Notes: a model not told the origin generated them from the sequence alone. 64,000 bases of DNA from Rotaria sp. Silwood1 (GCA_905250075.1 CAJNOP010000132.1:201610-265609); one strand, 5' to 3'; positions 15,001 to 27,585 are shown, numbered from the stretch's first letter. Translations and numbers: made by a program.

Positions 15001-16481
15001 CCAAAAAAAAAAAAAACTTATTAAGTGAACGATCATTAATGATAAGATGACACTCGCATGTAAAACCATGCACATTAAATCTATGTATATATAATTGGAA
15101 ACGTACTCTTGATATATTTGATTTGATAGCAAATGTTTCAAATATATATGTGGAAAAAAAAAACAAGAAGTTTCTATTTTGTCATCGTAGATCATGCACA
15201 TATTTTTTTAATACTTGACACATATATGAATGGCTCGGAAGTTTCAATCGAGCGAGATTTCTTTGTTTCTCTTTGCTTTTTGTCGGTGGATTGTTTGGCT
15301 CTAATTTTTATTTTTGTTCATATCAGTATTTAATTTCATAAGAAATTTTATTTAATTAGGTTAATATGGCTACTGCACGATCACAACCAAAACTTAAACC
15401 AGTTTTATCAAATCCATATAGTTAGTTGAAATAATTTATTTAAAAATTTCAAAAAAAAAAAAAAAAACAAAAACCATTATTTTCTTTAGATGTAATGATA
15501 AATGCACGACAACGTCCAACATTAATCTCAGCTACACAAGCTGCAGGATTACGTACAGCAGCAGCAGCATTTACTACCGGTCTAGCTTTACCCGGTGGAT
15601 ATACGTAAGTTATTCATTCAAACATTCTGTTGATACAATGTTTTATTTGATTTTATTTTTGAAGAATTTATCCTGATCAATTAACTACTTTGAGTGGTTT
15701 AACAGCTTATTCAATAGCTGCTACTGCTCAACCACAAACAGGTGTTCGTTATATAACAACAACTACACCACATGGCCTTACAACGACTGGACAACCCACT
15801 GGAACTTATACAATTGGGTAAATTGAGTTTAAAAAGAAAATGAACGAAACAATTTTAATTTTATCATTAGCGTTTTACCAATGGCTAATGGTATTAATAC
15901 ACCAACGGGATATATTATAAATGGAGCACCGACAACGAATATAACTTCAACTAATCAACTTGGGTAAGATATTTTATATTTGATTGTAATTGTGATATTG
16001 ATGTGTATTTGTGTTTGTGTGAGAAACTTATCCTTCGTTCTTAGTCCATTATTTCCCTCAGCAATACATGGAACATCATTATCAGCATTTGGACCCATCT
16101 TTTCTTCTAATTTAACTCCGTTGGTATGCTCCATTCTTTTTCTTCTACACAAATCCGACTCGATATAAGCACTCTCTGTTCATAAAAGAAAATAAAAATT
16201 GTTTAAACGAAGCATGATGCATGAGTTGCATGTCAAGTCAATGTCATTCTTTTTATTTGCCGAGATTTTTTTTAGCTTAATCCGTATTATTAAGTTTTCT
16301 TTTTTCATATGAACATTTTTGTAGACATGCATATCAAGAAGCGGCATATATAACTACAACACCCACTGGAACTATCGGTCCTATTACCGTAAGTTAATTT
16401 TAAATAAATAAAAATTTTTAAAACATCAATGTTATTTCTTTATAGGGTATACGTAACAATGTTCGCTATACACCTTATTAG
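9082..16481 (+). CDS. rbfox: Rbfox / fox-1 family RNA-binding splicing factor
   Basis: Fourteen exons keep one frame for about 551 aa: 9082-9277, 9335-9357, 11317-11478, 13063-13413, 13468-13647, 13707-13760, 14335-14427, 15360-15420, 15490-15604, 15665-15817, 15871-15963, 16045-16119, 16325-16388, 16446-16481. The single RRM (about residues 284-360) is nearly diagnostic of Rbfox: RNP2 in [17 protein letters not shown], then [12 protein letters not shown]1 in KGFGFVTF and EGRKIEV. Family members bind (U)GCAUG in pre-mRNA and switch exons on or off, mostly in nerve and muscle. The N-terminal region is low-complexity Ser/Thr/Asn-rich, with a (TCA)n run at about 13529-13558. The C-terminus is Ala/Thr/Gly-rich and ends RYTPY. 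The RRM exons of 54, 93 and 61 nt match the vertebrate pattern as I remember it. Weak points are the tiny second exon and the donor at 16120; a better-looking donor at 16124 would break frame. Confidence 0.9.
9728..9819 (+). promoter_or_regulatory. Two TGCATG sites in first long Rbfox intron
   Basis: Exact TGCATG hexamers at 9728-9733 and 9814-9819 on the sense strand of the 1.96-kb intron, with GCATG pentamers at about 9673 and 9741. A third hexamer in the same intron is at 11048-11053. This is the binding motif established for Rbfox proteins. Confidence 0.5.
13958..13963 (+). promoter_or_regulatory. TGCATG site upstream of the 93-nt RRM exon
   Basis: Exact Rbfox-type motif on the sense strand in the 574-bp intron preceding the exon at 14335-14427. 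Upstream intronic sites usually favour skipping of the following exon in Rbfox targets. Confidence 0.5.
14675..14982 (+). promoter_or_regulatory. Two TGCATG sites downstream of the 93-nt RRM exon
   Basis: Exact hexamers at 14675-14680 and 14977-14982 in the 932-bp intron after exon 14335-14427, with GCATG pentamers at 14786, 14971 and 15056. Downstream sites usually favour inclusion of the preceding exon. Confidence 0.5.
16218..16232 (+). promoter_or_regulatory. Closely spaced pair of TGCATG sites before penultimate Rbfox exon
   Basis: Hexamers at 16218-16223 and 16227-16232, plus GCATG at 16212, lie in the intron before the exon at 16325. That intron is also the one whose donor choice is ambiguous (16120 or 16124), so regulated splicing of the C-terminus is plausible. 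Confidence 0.5.
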
Positions 16482-18732
16482 CCCATTGACACCATATCAT
16501 AGTGTTTTCTTTTTTTTTTCGAACAGTACTAGTATCTACATACATCGATTGTTTTTGTTTTCTTCCTGTTATTAAAAAAAAGCTGTCGTTCTTCCTTATC
16601 TCATGTATATATATACATATAAACGTGCTTCCTTTTTCTTCGTTGCACACAGTGAAGATTTTTTGTTTTCTGTAATCGATGCCTACTGATAATCAAAACA
16701 TATTTAACAAAAACAAAAAAAAAACAACAACAAAACAAACAAAAAATTATTATAACCTTTTTCTTTCTAATTGCTCAAGTTGTGCAATGTTTTCTTCTTC
16801 TCATTTATTCATGTATGTGTGATGTTGCATTTATTCTTTATCATCGATCAAAAAGCAGAAAAACAAATCGTATGTGGTGCTATATTATGCTTTCTATGTA
16901 TGTGTGCGTGTGTATCTCGTTTTGGTTTTTTTTTTTTTGTTCTTTTATGTAAAAAAAAAACAAAACAAACAAAGAAAAATCAAAACTTTACAAAACAAAA
17001 TGTAAAAGAACCATTACCGAGTCGATGAAGATCTGTCATCTTTTCTTTTGTTGGTTTTTTTCTTTATTTTCTGCTGTTGTTACCATTATTGATTTGCCTA
17101 TATCGTGCCGTTCTTTGCAACGATATTGGTAAATTAATGTCTTCTGATGGTTTTTTTTTTGTTATCTAAACTTTTTTTCTTTCGTGCGATGATATTCGAG
17201 TGTCTGAACATATATGATCATAAAGAAACGTTTTCTTTTTTTACATAAACATATATATTTAAAGCAAACAAATCAATGGTCATAGCTCATGTTATTCAAA
17301 ATGAAAAGATAAGTAATAAAGATTAGAATATAACTCAAGAATGACAATCCATATTTTAATTATATTGTTACTAGAAAAATAAAGACATATTCTGCAAATG
17401 CTTCGAACTTGTTTTTATTGCTTTACAGATTTATTTTGTTAGTTTACAGCTATATATATATGATAGGTAATAAATCGAATGTAATAAAGACATCTTCATT
17501 ATTAGATTTCAACAAAATAGACTTTGTCAACTTTATTATTAATATAGAAATATCTTTTTCTAAAATAAAGAAAACAATTTTATATTTTGGTAGAAGTCTA
17601 AAGTAGTTATCACGCTGTATAGCAATGCGAGACAGTGTAAGATTTGACAATACATTTATCCTGTCTTATGAAAACTTGTTCCATCACTTAATGCAATTCT
17701 CGTGTAACTATAATTAATGTCGGACATCAGTTTAATGCTAATAGTTTGATGGTCAACTCGACGGAAATAGTAATTATTATATATAGTTGGAAAAAAATAC
17801 ATAAAAGAAACCATTATTTTTTATGTTAGATTCTTGACGAGCTACAATGATGTTTCAGTTGCTTCGTAGATCTATGGCACAGTTTTGCATTTATTACTAC
17901 GTTTTTGAGATGATAACATAACCAATGATTATTCTCCAAACGAAATATCACTTTGTGCTACATTAGAGTTTTTTCCTTATTAGGTCTATTGAGAGTACGC
18001 TGGAAGCTCTACAGGTATAAACGATTTGATGGATGTATTGTATGAATTTGACTTTTTACCGTATTGAAGATTAATAAATCTATGAAAGAAAAGGCACTTT
18101 TGGTAGAAAATAAGTCATGTTTAATTGCTCTATAGAAATTTCTCACTATGACACGATCTAAAAGGAATGTTGAAGTACAAAGGAAACACTTTAGACTCCC
18201 TGTAGATCATGTAAGCGTTGTTGATATACGATCAGAGACCGTATATCGATAGTGTCTCTTTATAATATATGAATTACTTCCTTATTGCATTTCTTGATGA
18301 TTAAGTAAAAGAATGGGTACAACTTTAGAAGAATGACACCCTCTACACTAATTGATGTAATTGTCGGGGCACGTCAAATGGATTGGGTGTCGTTCTTCTG
18401 TAGTTCTACCGTTTTTTTTTGAGGCATCGCGAATTTTCAATAGATGTCACTCAGCAACAAATGAATCTACTTTTGAAAAACTTCAATACTTTGTTTTATT
18501 GTCGATTTTATGTTTAAAAATAACTTGTTACTAACAATTAGATGAATGATGTACTTGATCAATTTATTCTTTTCTATAAAGGTTTTTATATAATTTCTGA
18601 TTGGTTGATCTATTAATCTCTTTCTTTCGTTTTAGTTCAATGATTTATTCAATTTGATCATTGGTTATAAAGAATTTCTTTTTTTTTTTCTCGTGTTTTT
18701 TTCAATCGTTTTTTTTTCTCTCTAATTTAATC
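16482..18732. other. Rbfox 3' region and intergenic sequence
   Basis: The first several hundred bases are T- and A-rich and probably the Rbfox 3' UTR; AATAAA-type signals occur near 17315 and 17380. No coding exon is seen further on. The foldback at 18315-18410 is listed separately. Confidence 0.55.
18315..18410. repeat. Short inverted repeat (hairpin) followed by T-run
   Basis: A left arm at 18315-18341 (containing AGAAGAATGACACCC) is complementary to a right arm at 18385-18410 (GGGTGTCGTTCTTCT) with few mismatches over about 26 bp and a loop near 43 bp. A run of eight T follows directly at 18412. It could be a small foldback element or a hairpin RNA; no further evidence separates these. 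Confidence 0.55.
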
Positions 18733-19558
18733 ATGACGGGTACGCCTGGTCGAAGTCCTGGTTCCTTTCGTGGTTATACAAATGAACAAAAAACTTTACG
18801 TTCTAAACTTGATTTAATTATTAAATGGGGACGTGATTTAAAAAGTAATATTATGAAACAATCATGTAAAGCTTTACAAACAACAAATACTAATACACGT
18901 GAAACAATCGATCAAATTCATGATGATTTAGATGATTATAAACGTAAATTAGATCGTGAACTTGGTCTTATTCATGATATATGTGATGCATTAACAATAG
19001 ATAATCAATTAACAAATGGTGATGAAGAAAATCTTCATGATGAAATTCTTGAAGCATTACGTCGTTCACCAACATATACATCACTTGAACAACATATTTT
19101 TGATGATCAACGACCACGTATTCGTGTTAAACCACGTTCAAGAATTCATCCATTATTTAAAGAATGAACTAAAATAAATTTTATGTGGTTTTCTATAGAC
19201 ATCAACCATACCATCATCATCGCAACAGCAAAATACAGAAGATGATAATAGTCAAATAATTGATGATAGTGACGATGAAATTATTGCTCTAAGTGATGAA
19301 GATACACCAGGACGGTCGAATAGTTCACCGAAAAAAGTGATATGGACTTCATCAGAAATTCAAATAACAAGTAGTAGTTCACAGTCACAATCATTACATA
19401 ATCCTTATCGTATTGGTATTGCTGATCCAAGTATACGATCAATATTTTTACCACCACCAAATTCTCAAACAATGTCAACATCAAGTGGAGGAAGTAAACG
19501 TTCACAAGGTTCTAATCGAAAAATTTCACCAACAAAACGAACGACTGGAACTAAATAA
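18733..19558 (+). CDS. Unknown helical protein with Ser-rich basic tail
   Basis: The ATG at 18733 follows a pyrimidine-rich leader and opens with TGTPGRSPGSFRGYT. Residues about 15-115 are charged and predicted helical (KTLRSKLDLIIKWGRDLKS..., DDLDDYKRKLDRELGLIHDI), suggesting a coiled coil. Exon 1 runs in frame to a TGA at 19165, but a second open stretch from 19199 follows a T-rich acceptor (ttttctatag). A phase-0 donor at 19126 (CGT|gttaaa) joins them as 18733-19125 plus 19199-19558, about 250 aa. The tail is acidic (DDSDDEIIALSDEDTPG), then Ser-rich and basic (SGGSKRSQGSNRKISPTKRT). The donor is weak, so alternative splicing or a 144-aa short form ending at the TGA is possible. I recognise no family; the acidic and basic tail would suit a nuclear protein, which is a guess. 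Confidence 0.65.
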
Positions 19559-22500
19559 GCACTATTACTATTTTGTAATTATTCTTCGTATTCCGATATT
19601 TAAAAAAATTAGTTTTTTTTTTGTTTTTGTAAAACAAGTTATTCTTCTCATGTTCATTAACTTTTGTTTATATCATATGTTTTTTTTTTTGATAAATAGA
19701 GCTTATGCATTAGTGGGTATTGCTTAAAATAGTGAGAATAAATTATTATAATTATGAATGTGTATAGTGATTGATCAATTACTGAATAAGAGATGAAATT
19801 CTGTTGAATACTATCAATATCAATGACGATGAATCATATGAAAAAGTAATTGAACACATAAAGAAGAAAATAAATTATTAAAAAGGTGAATAATGTATTA
19901 TTGTGATGGAAAACAGCATTTATGTACGACATGATCGAGTGTTACATAGTTTTAGTTTTTTTTTACATAGTAAAATCTATTTCTCACAAATGGTAAAAGC
20001 AAATTGTTTGAAACTCGTAATATAGATAGAGACGAATTAGATCGACTATCAGTAAAAAATTTCATTGATTTTCGAATAGCTAGCGCTGAGCTATTTAGAA
20101 AATATCAGCCGTTATGGAATATCAACAATTTTTCAAAAATCACAGTTTGAATTACGATGAAATTGCAAAGTTAAAATCAAACATATATTCATCATCAGCA
20201 TCTCATTTTACATTAAATAATGTATTTTTCAATACGAGAAAAAGAAAAGTTGAAATTTTGATTCACTAACTACTAAATTATGTTCACAATTCAATGCTAT
20301 TTTCAAATATCTTTTACTTATGAACAAATCTAACGCAATTCCTGAACTCAATAATTCTAAAAGATCGATATAAATATTAAATCAAACTTCTCAAAAGTAA
20401 GTAACATAAGCCACGTAAATACACTATAAGCGAGTTTTGTTACCTAAATTTCATCAACGATAGAGATGATTGTTGAATGCATTGTTATTGTTCATAAATA
20501 TCTAATGTTTATATGAACATGATTTATTTTTAAAGAGTACTTCGTATTAGATTTATTTATGGTAGAAACTAAATAGTATACTTTTTTTTTATATAGAATA
20601 CAAGTATGAACATCGTGTTGTGACTGTGAAACTAAATGCCCGATATTGGATAGCTTCGATCCGGTTGCAAAAATTTGCACTCGTATAGGATACTATCTCA
20701 ATATATCAAATAATTTAATGAAGTAATTAAAGTAACCATCGAGGTAAAATACGACGAAATTCATAAAACATTTTACGGAACCAAAATATTGCGCAACTCG
20801 GTGAACTTTTGATCTCATAGGACCATATATATATGAATAACTAAGAAAGAGGTATTCATAGTTCATAACTATAAAGAACACAATAATAGAACTACTTTGA
20901 AGTATTTCAATAAAGATCTAAAAGCCTTGCATGAGTTGTAAAAATAACAAAACAACTTTTTTTGATGAATTTTTCAAACTATCATGTTTCAGTTTAAATT
21001 TTCAATCAAAAATATCAAGACATCATTGAAAGATAAACAACTAATCATCATCAAAGAATTCAAATTGAACTAGACATCATACCAGGCTAGGTTTTACAAC
21101 GAATTTTGTTGCATCTATTCAAGACTATATGAGATATGTATTTCTATTAAAAATAGTAGATCAAACAACAATAGTGGAAAGAGTTCATTGAAAAAAAATG
21201 ATGTGTCTGGTTACTGTTATAAATCGTACAAGTTTATAGTTTCTCATAGAAGTACTTCAAAACAATTTTATTAATGCATTCTTTATACTTCGTTGTTAGT
21301 TATAAAAATTATCCCATTTGATTATAAAATGACCGAAATGTTTAACTATTTTCTTCCATAAACTGTTTTTTAGAGCCATCAAGTATATTAAACTGATAGA
21401 AGAAGATTTTGGGCATAAAAATGAAAACTGAAGTAATATTTAAAGAAAAAGTCTTCTAAATGTTGTTAGAAACCTACAAAATATGATATCTTGTAAATTC
21501 ATATTCTAATAGTTAAAAAAATGTACTGGACACATATAATTTCTTTTATGTTGGATTAAAAGAAAAGAACTGTAGGGGGTGAAAAAGTAAAATATTGTAA
21601 TGATGTTTTTTATGCGGAAATATTTTTTCTATTTATAAACTATCATCTCCTATTAATATATTTTTCAAGATGAAACGGAAGTAGTGAAATTATCACATGT
21701 GACCATACGTAGTAAAAAAGAGGTTCAAGAATATCAGTTTCAACCTATCGACTAGTGAATGTGTTTAAGTCTCTTTCCTATCAAAACAAAAAGTCTCTTT
21801 CCATCATCTTCTACTTGAAAGATATTCTTTTTTTCTTCTCTATTTATATTTATCTGATTACAAATCCTAGAATACTCCAAAAAGCTTCATTTTAAAAAAT
21901 TGCTTTTCTTTTTCGTTTGAAAGAATATGTTAAGTTTTAGTAACTGTCAGAGACCGTTTTATGATTTAAGCTCTTTTATAATTCTGTAAGTAGAACATCA
22001 CTTTTGCGACAGTCTTTTGAAGTATTGAACCTGTCATACTTTTTCTATACATGAAAATTAAGAATTTAAAAGAAATGGAATATGTCAGGTACGGGAATCT
22101 TACGCCGTCTTGTAAAATAAAAAGAAGATTAAATATATAGAATAAGAGCGAATAGAGAACTAGCGATTGTCAAATGAGCTATTTCTTATCCTTGTTTGTT
22201 GAATATCTTCTTGCAATTTGAAAACTTATAGATGAGCATAATTTAGAAGAATAATCTAGTTTGATAATGAACTTAGAATTTGAGAAATTGATCGTACTTC
22301 TTTTTCTTTCGAGAATATTTAATCAAAATCATTTTCTAATAGCTTCTATGTGTATTTAATATGAAATATAAAGTAAAATTAGTGTTTAGAGAAGTAAAGC
22401 TATAAGTTGACAAAATTAAAATATTGCTTTTGTCATTTCTTCCACCCTCATTTTTTAATCTTATTTATATGTCATTTTTCTAATGCTCCACTTTGATTTC

Positions 22501-24396
22501 TATAAGTATCTCACGGGAGTAATTATACATCCATAAATTTGCAATTAAATCAACAGTAATACAAAATGACATTTGCTTGCATATGCTTATTTCAATTGTT
22601 TTATTAACTAAAAATGTACGGTGTTCAATTTGAGAATACGGTCATTAAAACAATAAAAAAAAGGATAGGTATTAATCGATATTTTGTTATAGTTGAGTTT
22701 TCTATCACATTATACAGTTAGAAGCTGTATTTAAAAAGCATAGTTTAGGGTTTTTCAAGTTTTTATTATGTCGTTCAGACAAATGAATCGATAAATAAGT
22801 ATTTCAAAATATTCTGAAAACTTTAGTTTCCTTCGCAAAATTTCCTTTCGTTCTTGCTCAAGATTAGATCAAAAACTCAATGTGTTCAAAATTGTACTTT
22901 GATTAGACAAAACAGACAGTGAATGAGCGGCAGAGGTGTAGATCCCAGTAAGAAAGAATTTCGACATGAGTTTGAATAAAAAGAATTTTTCTCAGTAGTA
23001 GAATAAAATCTCGAAAAACCTAAACTATATTTGTGAAGTACAAACTCAAACTGTTCTAATCAGATATGAAAGTCAGTTGTATCTCTTTATAGAAAAATCT
23101 AGAGAGCAACATGTAATGTTGGCTCGAATTTTTCATCGCTCCATCCTTGCGCTACTTGGATTACGTTCATATTATCTGAAACAAACCTTTTTGAAATTCG
23201 AAAGAAATGAAAAAATTAAAATATCTCCTCCTAAAAAATCATTCAAAAAAATTGGAATCCGCATATATTCTGAATCAATTTCATCACGCTCTATCTAACC
23301 ATATGCAAGAAAAACAAAAGAAAAACCTTCTGCTTTAATTTTGCATCTGCATCATCTTAAGTCAGACACAAGAGCTATTTTTCACACTCTCATATCTGAA
23401 ACTATATGAAGTACTGCGTTCTTCGATTTAAGTTTAATAAATTGTTGGGACATTATTGGTTTTTACAAGTCTATCAATCACTAACGAAGTTCAACTGGCT
23501 TTTAACTTTAGTAAGTAATCATAAAATTTATCGAGTTCACAAGAAGTCAATTTCATAGAAAACTATTATTTGAAAGCTTAAAATACTTATCAATTTTAAT
23601 AACTAACTATGGGAAAAATATTTACTATAGCTTGATGATTCGAATATCTCCTATCAAAAACAATTCAGTTAGCAATAATATATAATGTATGGAAGTAAGC
23701 ATGAAAAGTAATTAGTGAGCAAAATGTACTAAGACAAGTGTTAGAACAAAGTATTAGGAAATGACGAGAAACTTAGTTCATTTAATCGTTATTATGTCCA
23801 CTTGAATTCTTCTTTTCAAAGAAGTCGGTCGAAGAATCACTTCACAACATTCTTTGATAGTTTATCAGATTATGAATTATGCCTATCATCAATGAGTAGA
23901 ATATAAAGTTGCATTATATATTGTTTTTCAAACCACTTGACGCCTAGTTGTCATACATGATTGTTCTAGAATGCTAAAACTTCAAACTATAAATGAGTCT
24001 AACCCTCACTCTCTTTCATATGTCACAACACATTATTAGTGCGATTTTTTTTCATCATGACTTACACATTGATAATAACGTATAAATTCGTTAATCGATT
24101 GACATAACGCTTACAGGTCAAGTAGTTTTTATAATGTTACAAATTTGAATCCAGCTTTTCTATAAAAGAAAAATCTAAGCTTTATTATATTCAACTTAAA
24201 AAGGCACTTTTCATCCCACGTCATTAAATTTCTTGATGGCAACATCTATTTCCATTTGTGATAAATAAATGTCATTAGACATACGCTTCACATGATTCTT
24301 TATTATATATTTTTGGTTTTTTTGAATATCATATAAATATTAAAATGTGCTCTTTAACGTCTTTTTTTCTAACAATTTTCTTGCGCACTATTATTT
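19559..24396. other. Long AT-rich intergenic region
   Basis: About 4.8 kb with no supported exon, RNA gene or clear repeat on either strand. The open frame at 23077-23298 (73 codons) is basic and has no recognised domain or flanking splice structure. The stretch is otherwise featureless to my reading. Confidence 0.6.
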
Positions 24397-25491
24397 ATGA
24401 GAAGAAACAAAAACAAAACTTCATCTATTACATTTTATCGACTCAGATTCTTAAAATTTCTGTTCTTAGATAAAATGCCTAACGACAATACTAGTTTAAG
24501 CGTTAATGTTGGTTATTCTTATAATGTTGATTTCATATCACCTATAGTAAAATTTTGGCTTTATTTGATTTTTCTTATTCCATCAATTATTTGTGCATTT
24601 TTTGTTCTTTATCATCTTCTTGCTGATCAAGGTCTTCGTCGATCTCTCCATAATCATGTAATTATTGTTTTACTTATAACAGTTGTTATTTGTCAAGTAA
24701 CAATGTATCCCTGGATGCTTTATTATTACTATCATATTAATACTTGGTCAAAATCATTTGTTTTTTGTCTCATTTGGGGATTTATTGATTGGGCAATTTA
24801 TCTATTACAATTGTTACTATTTGCTTGGGCTTCAATTGAAAGACATATTCTTATTTTTCATGATAAATGGGTATCAACTAAAAAGAAACGTTTCTTTGTA
24901 CATTATCTTCCTTTAATTATCATTATTATCTATTGGTTTATATTCTATACTTTTGTTTATTTTTATCCTTCATGTGAAAATACTTTTGATAGTTCTCAAA
25001 TGATCTGTGTTACAATTTGTTTATTTAACTCATTCTCATTTCGTACAGTAGAAATGCTTTTTCATTATATACTACCATGCTTCATTATTATTCTTCTTAG
25101 TATTACTTTAATTTTGCGAGTTCTCTGGCAAAAACATCGCATGCATCAACCGATTCTATGGCGAAGACATCGAAAAATGACGGTTCAATTATTATCTATT
25201 TCAGCTCTCTATCTTCTTGTTACTGCTCCATGGGCAATCATGATCTTTTTGCGTATATGTGGTTTACCATCTAATGTCGGTGAAAGTTTTGAAAGTTTGA
25301 CTTACTTCATTAGCTATTATATCGTACTTTTTTTTCCGTTTGTTGCTGTTTTATCCTTGCCTGAACTTCGTACTAAATTCAAAAGAGTTCTACATTTACG
25401 AAGAGCAAGAAGAATTGTTCGACCAGAAATATTCGTTCTAACAGGTGTGAAAAATCAACAGGTACCTATGCAACAGACACTTGCTCAATAG
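24397..25491 (+). CDS. Seven-transmembrane receptor, rhodopsin-like GPCR
   Basis: A single uninterrupted frame gives 364 aa from the ATG at 24397, or 338 aa from the ATG at 24475 (MPNDNTSLS). The second start leaves a short extracellular N-terminus with N-D-N-T and is the more usual layout. Seven hydrophobic segments lie at about residues 51-75, 86-110, 122-146, 168-190, 219-243, 263-287 and 302-322. TM3 ends in ERH (148-150) in place of DRY, and C124 with C193 or C204 could form the conserved disulphide. TM6 carries APWAI. TM7 has FPFVAVLSLPE where NPxxY is expected. Such single-exon divergent receptors form large families in bdelloids, as I recall. It should sit in the plasma membrane and couple to G proteins; the ligand is unknown. 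Confidence 0.85.
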   Translation: MRRNKNKTSSITFYRLRFLKFLFLDKMPNDNTSLSVNVGYSYNVDFISPIVKFWLYLIFLIPSIICAFFVLYHLLADQGLRRSLHNHVIIVLLITVVICQVTMYPWMLYYYYHINTWSKSFVFCLIWGFIDWAIYLLQLLLFAWASIERHILIFHDKWVSTKKKRFFVHYLPLIIIIIYWFIFYTFVYFYPSCENTFDSSQMICVTICLFNSFSFRTVEMLFHYILPCFIIILLSITLILRVLWQKHRMHQPILWRRHRKMTVQLLSISALYLLVTAPWAIMIFLRICGLPSNVGESFESLTYFISYYIVLFFPFVAVLSLPELRTKFKRVLHLRRARRIVRPEIFVLTGVKNQQVPMQQTLAQ

Positions 25492-27318
25492 CTAATGTAT
25501 GTTCACTCTTTTTATTTTTGAAATAAACATAATTCAATAGTTAATGATTAAACATTAAATTTCTTGTTTCTTATAACATATTTATCACACCATGGAAAAT
25601 TTCGGTTCCAAATCGTTCATCTTTGAAACTGTCAGAAGAGAATTTCATTCAAAGGAAATTGCTTTCTTTGATGTTTTCTTATTCGAAATAATGAACGCAT
25701 GCCAGACGACCCAACATCATTTTTGAAAAGAAAAACATTTGTTCTGTGTAGTTCTTCAAATTGCTTAATGCTATCTCCTGGATTACAAATCGATTGTCAA
25801 ACAACAGAATTCGTTCGAGATCATGTTGTTTCTTAAACTAAAGAAAACAATGAAGTTAGCTGAAGCAAAGCAAAAATGCTATTCGAATGAGGGAATCCAT
25901 AGGAGGGGGAGGACAGAAAATATAAAATCAGTAGTTACATGATCCCAAAAGTCTCTTTTTACTAAATAATCTATTAAAAGAGTTTTCATTTTTCTTTATT
26001 TTGTGGAGAATAATTTATTTATTTATCTTTATTTTCTCTTGAGTCTTAATTTTTGTCTTTATTTTATAAAGATTGAATTAAACCCTAGTCCTAGTTCTTT
26101 GTCTATTTAATGTAAATCGAAACAAACATTTAAAATAAAAGGTTGGACGAAAACTAATATTCATAATAAAGTTTTCCAATCTACTGCTTTATTCAATTTC
26201 AATAGTAACTTTAGTCGAGCTTTTTTCTTCATGTGCTTGACATGCACAGACTTCAAGATGCATCTATATCATATGAATTTCTTTCTATAGATGAGCACTT
26301 AAATGCTTGTATGAATTATATGCATACTTAGAGCAGCTCGAATCTTGAAGTCATGAAAATCATACGAATGAGCACACTGGAAACAATCAACTAGAATAAA
26401 ATACTAAAAGCTTTTCTCCTCAAGATAAAAGAATGCTCTTGTCATGAAGGATGTTTGAATCTAGTTACATATAGAGATTCTCTTTTTGACCTACGTATTT
26501 CAGATTTTGTTATCTAAGCTATGAATTTTTATTATGAATCTAATCCTTTTGAATGTAAAATTGAAGAAAAGAACGAAATCATATTTTAAATATAATAAAA
26601 ACTAGTTTCACGCATCATGTATACCGTTTCCATGGTTGTGAAAGGTGATCTAATTCAATGGTTTATTAATATCTCTATTCTTTAATTTTAAATATTAAAA
26701 ACTATTTAAATAGATGCCAATTCAATGAATGATTGAAGAAGAATCTGCCATCTTTACAATTACCAATTATATATGAAATTAAATCACACTAATAATGATG
26801 TACAATCACTTCTTAATTCTCAAATAAACATGTTTGTTAGTCTTGTTTTTTGGTTTTAACTAAATATAATTACAATAAATTCACGTTTCGATGATAAACA
26901 AAAAAAGTTTTATTTATTTACAATTTTACTTGGGTCTAAAGAATTACATTGTTCCATATCAATTTTCATTAAATGAACTAGTTCATATGACATTACAATT
27001 ATTTTTTTTATTTGAATTTATTTGTCTATAATATAACTGAAAATAATCTTCTACCGTTTTTATATTGATTTTATACATTAAATCAATATTGATGAATTTT
27101 TATTTTAAACAATGATTCAACATAAATTTCAATTGATCAAATTAATGTTTCAATCATATAACATACTAAACTCAATAGAGAATATCATTGATCAAAAATA
27201 CGACATGATATCATACAAATTGATAATAATAATAAAGGAATGAATTCGACATATTATTGATAGAAATGATCATGGATCGAAATTTCATAAAGATTATTAT
27301 TTGATTAATATAAGTAGG

Positions 27319-27379
27319 TTGTGAAAGTGAGTGTAGGTATGGGTAAAATAAGATCTACGCCCACACCCACATCAATCCT
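27319..27379. repeat. Telomere-like foldback: G-rich arm then C-rich arm
   Basis: A G-rich arm (about 27319-27344, containing gtgtaggtatgggt) is followed after a 12-bp spacer by a C-rich arm (27357-27379, cgcccacacccacat). The arms are imperfectly complementary and TGTGGG-like. Confidence 0.6.
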
Positions 27380-27520
27380 CAATAGAAAAATAATTGAATT
27401 ATACAGGCTGTAATGACAAACTGGATGAGTAGCTAGCCGCTACCCTCAGCAATGATGTTTATTAGTTTCTTCACATATAACGCATGCTTATATAGGAGAG
27501 AATGAGAGAGAGAGAGAGAT

Positions 27521-27585
27521 GAGGGTGGGTGTGGATGTAGGTACTCTTCTCATCTACACCCCATACCCACACCACACCTACCCTA
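27521..27585. repeat. Telomere-like foldback
   Basis: The G arm gggtgggtgtggatgtaggt (about 27523-27542) is followed by a C arm at about 27551-27585 (ctacaccccatacccacacc...). Arms are complementary with mismatches and the loop is about 8-10 bp. A (GA)n run lies just before it. Confidence 0.65.

Noticed and set aside
23077..23298. 73-codon basic open frame in the 19.6-24.4 kb gap
   Set aside because: No domain, no neighbouring exon, composition like the surrounding DNA.
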